A stretch of DNA of 64,000 nt from Takakia lepidozioides (taxonomy: Eukaryota > Streptophyta > Takakiopsida > Takakiales > Takakiaceae): NCBI GenBank assembly GCA_030704615.1, contig CM060732.1:81181171-81245170 (forward strand), written 5' to 3'. Shown piece by piece: positions 57,725-64,000 of this stretch. Position 1 is the stretch's first letter. The number at the start of each line of letters is the position of its first letter. The notes under the pieces are model-generated. The model had not been told where the DNA came from. It saw only the letters and a program-made list of their open reading frames with translations, and did not search any database. A program made the translations under genes and the position numbers.

Positions 57725-58934
57725 GCATGATGATGATGAAGATGAAGGAATGTAGAACAAATCGAATCAGTATCTTTTTTTTTGGCTACCGTCACTTTGT
57801 AAGTATGGAGAAAATTCTAAGACTTGTTTGTATGTTTCTTCTTATTCTCTTTTTGACATTCTAGTTGCCTGAGAGCAGTGCCCAAATAATGGTACAAAGA
57901 TACGGACTACACTACTCCATTGCAGCGAGGCTATGTCGCTATTGTCCTACCTAGAAGAATGTGGTTTGCAGGTTGTGTAGGCGCCGGATGGTTTTCCTGG
58001 CCTCAAGTATAGCTCCCAGGAACCTTTGCTAAAGGGGTGCATACGACATGAAAGTTGTAGGCCGAGGCTATGTACATATTTTGAGGCTGTTGATACAGTG
58101 ACTGCTTTAGGATGAAGCATGTGAATGGGTACATAATTGGGAGTCCAATTCACTTACTCTTTGGCCATGTTGGTGATCTGGTGCTTGTGTATTTGCAGGA
58201 TTTTAAAGAGAAGTATGCAGACGTGATTGTGCCAAACCCACCAGAAGCCATTCAGCAGCTATGAAACAGGCAGTCAATGCTTCAGGATGTGGCCGAGCTA
58301 GACCTTTTGTGACTGTGGTGGTTGGTTTTTTCTCCAATACACAGTGTCTTAAACCAGCTCTTATATCTATTTGACATGGAATTTCGGCTTAGGGGCATCA
58401 ATTTAATCTGGTGCAATATTTTACTCACACTGAGAACTTCATTTTTAGTAACCAGGTTAGATGCCTTTTTGTGATTTGTTATCTACTGGACAGGGTGTAT
58501 TGCTCTATAGGTATGATCATGGCAAACAGGGGGTTCTTGTTAGAGACACAAAAACTCCAAAATGATGTGAATATGCACCAACAAATTAATGGCCTTAGTG
58601 GTTGCTGCTTGGCTGTATAGCTCCAAGGATCTCCTGACGTCTACATGGAACTTTGCCTCGAGCAGAGGCTTGCAGAAGGAGTGGGGCTTCAATAATCAAT
58701 TGATTGTCGTCCAGAAAACTTGTTTCTTGAAGGCAAACTGCTGGAAAGTGTCTCTACATCTGCGAAGTCCAACTAATGCAAATAATTCTACGGCCTTGCA
58801 ACAAATGAAGTCATCCAAACACAGTCAGCTAAGGAGTTCACCCCCTCTTCCGAGTACGGGTATTGTGTCAACCTCCAGTTTTTCCCTGGAATGTCAAGAA
58901 AGCAGATCACATCATTCATGGTTGAAGGGAAAAA
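57725..58934. other. Intergenic DNA
   Basis: No gene recognised; short frames only. Confidence 0.5.
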
Positions 58935-59188
58935 TCATATCGTTCCCATACCCCCTCTGCATTCATACTCCCCCATCGAGTTTCCCTCAAAGTCGATGAT
59001 GGAGAAAATTGGGTTTGGCATCGTCGTGAACTCCTCAAAACCGAAACTGTGTCTTGTGGTGATGATCTGACACACTACCATCCTGACCTTCTCGAGGACA
59101 CTGGCCCGGGTACTGGGCCGCACGTTGTAGTTGCGTGCAATAGCATACACGCGTCCATTACACTCAACCACCCTAGGAGCCTCCAAGT
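58935..59188 (-). CDS. Exon-like fragment, possibly from an F-box/kelch protein
   Basis: A good acceptor (CATTTCTTGCAG) precedes an open stretch from 59188: LEAPRVVECNGRVYAIAR, then RASVLEKVRMVVCQI and FGFEEFTTMPNPIF, ending at a stop. The phrase VVECNGRVYAIAR resembles kelch-type blades of plant F-box proteins, but one short segment is weak evidence. Upstream exons were not found and an aldo-keto reductase remnant lies immediately 5' on the same strand, so it may be unrelated debris. Confidence 0.3.
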
Positions 59189-59409
59189 CTGCAAGAAATG
59201 AGGTATCATGTTGCAGTTGGGCTGTGTGTTCGATAAAAAGAGTTTAATATATCAACTCTTAGACGTTGATACTCTTACAGTGGTATCATGTTTGGTATAT
59301 GTACATAGCCATATATTGGCACAGTAAGGGCTTGGCAGTATGAAATTGGTTAGTGTCTCAAGGTGCAGATGAAGCTCACATGCAAATATATTCGGATTGT
59401 AAGCAACAC

Positions 59410-59994
59410 CCACCAGTCAAACTCATCCTCAGAAGAGATTGAGACCCCAAAATTTCTCAGGGTTGTTGGTGCACATGCTTTTGTCAAGGGCTTGATATCA
59501 TCATCGGTCAACTCAAAGTCAAAGACATCAAGGTTCTGCTTCAATCTCTCCATCTTGTCTGACTTAGGAATGATAATTGTCTTGCGCTCAATGCCCCAGC
59601 GCAGCGCAATTTGTGTCGGTGTCTTGTTGTACTTTCAAGCCAATCCCTGTAGTGTATTTGTAGTGTGTGTGAGAGAGATAGGGAAGCGAGAGATAACGCC
59701 TTACATAGACTAGTGAACGGAATCACAACTGAAGTCAATAATTCATAAGGGAGCACTTACGGAAGATGCAGACCTGAAGAACAACGTCATCAAGACACGA
59801 AACGGTGCCAAACAATTCCGTGTTAGCAACCCCACCACCCAATGGGGTGTGGGCAGTGACAGCTATCCCATGCTTATGGTAGAAATTCACCAATGATTCA
59901 TGATGGAAGTAAGGATAGGTCCCGATTTGGTTGACCAGCTGGCTTAATCTTTGAATATGCAAGGCAGTCCTTGGTCAAAAAGATGTCGTAGTTA
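59410..59994 (-). pseudogene. Aldo-keto reductase of the mannose-6-phosphate reductase type, broken 3' part
   Basis: Two exons are visible. 59994-59774 begins in phase 2 with NYDIFLTKDCLAYSKIKPA, then has one extra base near 59936 before VNQIGTYPYFHHESLVNFYH, KHGIAVTAHTPLGGG and GTVSCLDDVVLQ. 59646-59410 begins GLA, then an in-frame TGA (59637-59635), then KYNKTPTQIALRWGIERKTI, IIPKSDKMERLKQNLDVF and DFELTDDD. These are the substrate-barrel C-terminal half and the NADPH-binding IPKS motif of plant NADPH-dependent aldose/mannose-6-phosphate reductases. The upstream half with the catalytic Asp-Tyr-Lys-His tetrad was not found up to 62 kb. A +1 shift and a stop in good homology suggest a pseudogene. 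Confidence 0.8.
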
Positions 59995-62465
59995 CTGCCA
60001 AACACATGCCAATTAGAAAGAAGAGAGCCCATCCTTGCTCGCACAGGGTCCAAGAAAGATGATGCTGGCTTGCTGGTCTACAATTTCTATCAAACAATAC
60101 ATAGAAGAGAAAGGTGTAGAAAACTGCAGAGATGAGGATAAAATAGTACAAGAAGGAAAACTAGACCGGGAGAAAAGAGAGGAAGTGCAAGGATTCCCCT
60201 AGGCTCAGTCCCAAACATTACATCCAGAACATAATCAAAACAAGACCTTGTCAGTTCCTGAAGTTCGCATAGCATGGACTTACAATTGCATCTGTCTCGC
60301 CAACAATATGTCGCTCCGTTATATCTCCTCGATGCAAGGCCAGCAAGCACGAATCTGCATTGTGGGTTGAACTCTCACCTAAGGTTAAGTTGGCAAAATA
60401 AAAAGGGTGGAAATAGATGGAAATACAGAACATAATTTTGGATGGGTGTTAGGGACAACTTAACACACCAAATTACCGTTATTATGGTTATTTTGAAGAT
60501 GTTAGAAGGGGAATGGAGCCCTTTGAAAAAGTTAAGAGGCTAAAAAGATAACCACCATGAAGCCCATTATTGAAAGCGAACAATCGAAACACGCATAAGT
60601 TTAGGAGATTGCGCCATAATGACAGTAGCCAAAATTGAATTGAAATCATTTCATCGATGATACCATTGTTTCTCAATAACTCCAAGGAAGTCAGCAACTC
60701 ACTTCCTAGTGATGGAAGCATAAGGAAGGAGACTTCTCTCGTGTTCTTTTCAGCGAGTGAAGCCAAGTGATAATTCTTGGTCCATGTCTGCTGAATTACA
60801 AAGACAGTGCACACACACCAACAAAGGCATTTCAGGGAAGGTGTCTCACTAGCATAACTCGCCCTGAACTCATCGACAACCATACTGGGTGGCTTTCACT
60901 TCACACTGCACCTACAAAAGTAAGTCTCCCCGGGACTTCAATGCTTCTCTATGAATTTACCACTTCCCTCTGTTCCCCCCTTCAACTCATCATGATGTCA
61001 ATTGCATCCCCTCTCTCTTCTCCCATACCACAACCTCTCTCAATTTTCTATGTCAACGAGAGGGGAAAGAACGAAAGAGAAAGCAGAAGTTTGTTGCAAC
61101 CACAGGAGTGCGACACAATGTAACACCTAGAGAACAATGAGCATGTCAAAGAAATCCAAACATTGCTTGGCGATGGAGTGCCTCATGCATGTAGAATGCT
61201 AGTCAATTTGTTCCTTGTACTTGAGGCCCACTACCAGGGAATTTCTCCATACAATATCGTTTCTTACATGTCATAGTTACAGTATCTTCATTTTGTTGGC
61301 GCCCTCTGAAAAATGACAAGCATTTATGCTCACATGTATACACTTTCTCTGAAGTGGCCATATTGTATACCTCAAGTAAGCCAATCCAGGTGTTTTTTTC
61401 AGAAGTTTAAAGTTCAAGTAGGTTACTGAAGAATTATGCCAGCACACAATGGAAGACTGCTGACCGTGTGACACTTGAGCATTGGTCACAAAACCCTGCC
61501 AATTCCTCACAACGTGTAGGGAATTCCAAAAATTACCATTGTTAATGGATCTCAACTCACAAATGCACCAACCTCTATAGGTATACCAAATAGGATCACT
61601 ACTACCTAATGATGATACCTCTACTAGCATATATAGCTAAGTTTCTTTGTAAATGAAGCGTTATACCTCTGCTGGTATACTAATCAGGGCTACTACCTCA
61701 TGACAATACCTCCACCTAAATGCCGTGAAGCTTTACAGAAATCATATGCAAGTGGGCCTCTCTCCCACCCTCTCCCCCAAGACTAAAACATATTAGAGCA
61801 CTTCATACAGCGCATAAGAAAGTAAAATTAGCCAGTAAATATTTTATAGTAGAGTACTCCACTTACCATATTAAATATGCAGTATAGCAGCATTCCATTA
61901 ATGGGTGCAAGAAGATACGGGACCGCAGCTATACCTCATTGTCAAAATCCTCATCCATTGATGACGTCTGTGCAAAAGTCACGAACAGCTGGAAATGTAA
62001 CAATCGACAACAAAAACGGATTCTCATCCTTGGGCCACAACTAGATGGCACCTCTCCAAAGCCAACACAAACAAAAGGGGGCCAGCAACACTTGCCCCAA
62101 TGTTGCCCCTGTCTCTTTTCCTTCCTTGTTGAGCTCTCTTTTCAGTCAGGACAAACTTACAGAGACATACTCCCACTCTCCCCTCCCTTTGACACTATTA
62201 CGTCTCTTTTTACTTCAATCCTTCTCAACAGATATAAACAAACATAATCAATGGAAGACAAGTTCCCTCCATCTCTCTATCCTCTTCCTTTGCATCTCTT
62301 CTTTTTCTTCAACCCCTTCTCATACTTTGTTGATTTGTTCGTTCATAAAATCTCATCCTTTCGCCACAAGGCACCCGTTGCACACACGCTTGTTCAACAC
62401 TTGTCAATTCTCTAACACACGATTGGATCTAGCCGGACTCCATGGAATCTTCAGATTCAAACCCT
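59995..62465. other. Intergenic DNA
   Basis: I searched the minus strand for 5' exons of the aldo-keto reductase and found none. No other gene recognised. Confidence 0.5.
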
Positions 62466-62479
62466 CTATAATCTACCAA

Positions 62480-62595
62480 GACTTGCACTTGAACTCACAC
62501 TCAAACTGACATTCCAACTTGCATTTAACCTCGCACTCAAACTCAAACTCGCACTCAAACTTTCACTTTCATTTGGACTTGCACTCGAATTCTCA
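62480..62595. repeat. Minisatellite of CTCGCACTCAAA-like 6/12-bp units
   Basis: Units such as ACTTGCACTTGA, ACTCACACTCAA and CTCGCACTCAAA follow one another with many point changes over about 110 bp. Confidence 0.8.
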
Positions 62596-62772
62596 TATTT
62601 ACCATAATTCACACCCTCACATATACTCAGCAAATTTGTAACACTTAACATTCAACCAGACGTTAGACTCACAGTACCACTCCAAGAGCACTTCAATTAT
62701 CTATGATACCACAAATTCAACCCCTCTGTTTGAGCCATGACTCACACTCAAACAGCCCTTCACCTCCATATG

Positions 62773-63873
62773 TCATGCACGACCATGACTACTATCCATG
62801 GTAGAATAGTTAATCTTCGTCATCATCATTGAGGCATCCTTGTTTGGGGAAAGATATAGAACTTGAAAGCAAGTGTTTGCTTGAATGCATGGATAGTTGT
62901 GTCGATTGAGAAGTTGTATATTGATGTCTTTGCCGCCAAAGTACTCTAATCCAGTGATAAAAATAGCCAATCGAGACCTCTCAGCATAGGTCATTTGATC
63001 CACACAATCTCGAAACCAATTCTGTTGGAGGGGCAATATAGATACATCGAATCTGTACTTCCTCAAGAAATCACTTGCTTCAATTGCACAAGCGCCATTG
63101 AATATAACACGTATTGTATCAGGAGATATGCCTTTCAAACGGTCTTTCATTCGATCCTTCATGGTGGGTGCACATGGTGCTTGTTCCACAACCATGTAAA
63201 ACCCCTCTTGCATTGCCTTCACAATCAAATTGCGTCCATTGAAAAGATGACTCCAAACAATGGCTCCAATCTTGTGCTCCACTTCAGATTCCCAAATTTC
63301 TTCTGTCATATTGAAATCCGAGAATGTCCAAGCCAAGTCTTCATGCGTCTCATCCTCTTGTAGTCTTTGAATCAATTTCATTGCCTCCTCTCTTGATTTT
63401 CTAAGGCAATTTAAGATTGACCATTTTGTAGCCCAGCCCAGTCAAAAATCACGTTCTAAATCCTTTTTCATTTTGGACTCCACACCAACGGACATGTTTT
63501 TGGACCCGGGGACTTGGTCACAAAACATGACCAAAGTTGCGAATGAAAAAGGTCTTGAGACTTCCAATTCGTTCGATGCGAGCATAAAGATCAAATGCCC
63601 TAGCATTTTGGCCTGCAATATACACAAACAAATAGTAAGAATCAACAATGATATCTAACATTCAAACACAACTGGGTGTATCTTCAAAAATAATTCATGC
63701 ATGTCAATAAAACAAATGACTTTGCAATCCAAATCTCACCGCATCCAATTGAATGTCTATGCGTATGACCTCAGAATCCAATTTTGGATGCAACAACTTT
63801 CCTTGAAGATTGTCAGGATATTCAAATATGGAATTGTAGCTTTGTGAACCAACAACAAAATCATCAGTCTTTG
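62773..63873 (-). pseudogene. HECT-like ubiquitin-ligase C-terminal region, 5'-partial, one in-frame TGA
   Basis: Two exons are visible. One is about 63873-63740 (DDFVVGSQSYNSIFEYPDNL, ending LDA with a GTGAGA donor). The next is 63612-62773 after acceptor TATTGCAG (AKMLGHLIFMLASNELEVSR). The second stays open in one frame to the stop at 62773 except for a TGA at 63444-63442. The last 130 residues follow the HECT C-lobe pattern: LKGISPDTIRVIFNGACAIE, NWFRDCVDQMTYAERSRLAI, FITG, and the TCF motif (QANTCFQVLYLSPNKD) where Cys would accept ubiquitin, ending KINYSTM. The N-lobe is poorly conserved and the gene begins beyond the window's right edge. It could be an intact gene with an unseen intron around the TGA, or a pseudogene. 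Confidence 0.6.
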
Positions 63874-64000
63874 CTAGTACAATTCAAGTTTGTCATAAAA
63901 TACAAAAAGCACAAAAAACATCCCTAAGTATGCAAAATGTGCATCAAAGCAAATGATTACAAATAATCTTAAGACATGAAAAAAGTTTATGTTTAGTGCT

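Noticed and set aside
57499-57795. Ser-rich minus-strand open frame
   Set aside because: It is the mirror image of the acidic plus-strand tract (GAG/GAA read as CTC/TTC).
1-64000. CRISPR arrays, bacterial operons or a prophage
   Set aside because: Spliced genes, SINEs and MITEs show plant nuclear DNA; tandem repeats here lack unique regular spacers.

Overview
This is nuclear DNA of a land plant, most probably a spore-bearing one (fern, lycophyte or bryophyte grade). The evidence is spliced genes with phase-matched GT-AG introns, PLS-class PPR sequences of the kind expanded in non-seed plants, a plastid-type gene most similar in pattern to a cyanobacterial family, and abundant tRNA-derived SINEs, hAT-like MITEs and microsatellites. 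The species is not identified. Nothing looks bacterial, organellar or viral apart from the end of a Copia-type retrotransposon at base 1. Gene models below were joined by eye: exon phases were checked by hand, but no alignment or transcript was available.

Layout. 1-294: polypurine tract and 3' LTR of a Copia element. 454-2911 (-): six-exon legumin-like bicupin with a signal peptide. 3118-11186: repeats only (an old TIR element, SINEs, a MITE with 8-bp target duplication, an 84-bp tandem repeat) and no recognisable gene. 11187-12482 (-): intact, uninterrupted organellar phenylalanyl-tRNA synthetase. 13.1-16.2 kb (+): two decayed PPR genes. 16675-17393, 21287-21797 and 23530-24297: hAT-like MITEs. 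18547-20273 (+): BAHD acyltransferase with three lesions in exon 1. 27482-28420 (+): LEA-2/NHL membrane protein.

29663-31687 (-): two-exon DUF1664 protein. 33295-37983 (-): about eleven-exon lipid-A-disaccharide-synthase-like gene of cyanobacterial type, with reading-frame trouble in the last exon. 39.5-41.2 kb: tandem repeats and a SINE. 41328-42277 (-): decayed PPR-DYW gene. 43645-44307 (-): DUF1279 protein. 44.85-45.31 kb: two adjacent SINEs. 46137-49337 (-): eight-exon ChaC-type gamma-glutamylcyclotransferase with a probable GC-AG intron. 53825-55253: DNA element with long terminal inverted repeats. 57.1-57.8 kb (+): unrecognised acidic coding remnant. 59410-59994 (-): broken aldo-keto reductase of the mannose-6-phosphate reductase type. 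62773 to about 63873 (-): HECT-like C-terminal region of a gene entering from beyond the right edge, with one in-frame stop.

The genes do not form a pathway; this is an ordinary plant neighbourhood of unrelated housekeeping and accessory genes separated by mobile DNA. The most interesting signals are structural. A 5-bp stem with a 9-nt loop recurs in otherwise different SINE-like repeats, and its outer base pairs change together. Two MITE families keep perfect or near-perfect 8-bp target duplications and have their own subterminal motif arrays. Several genes carry isolated one-base lesions, which are either real decay or uncorrected assembly errors.
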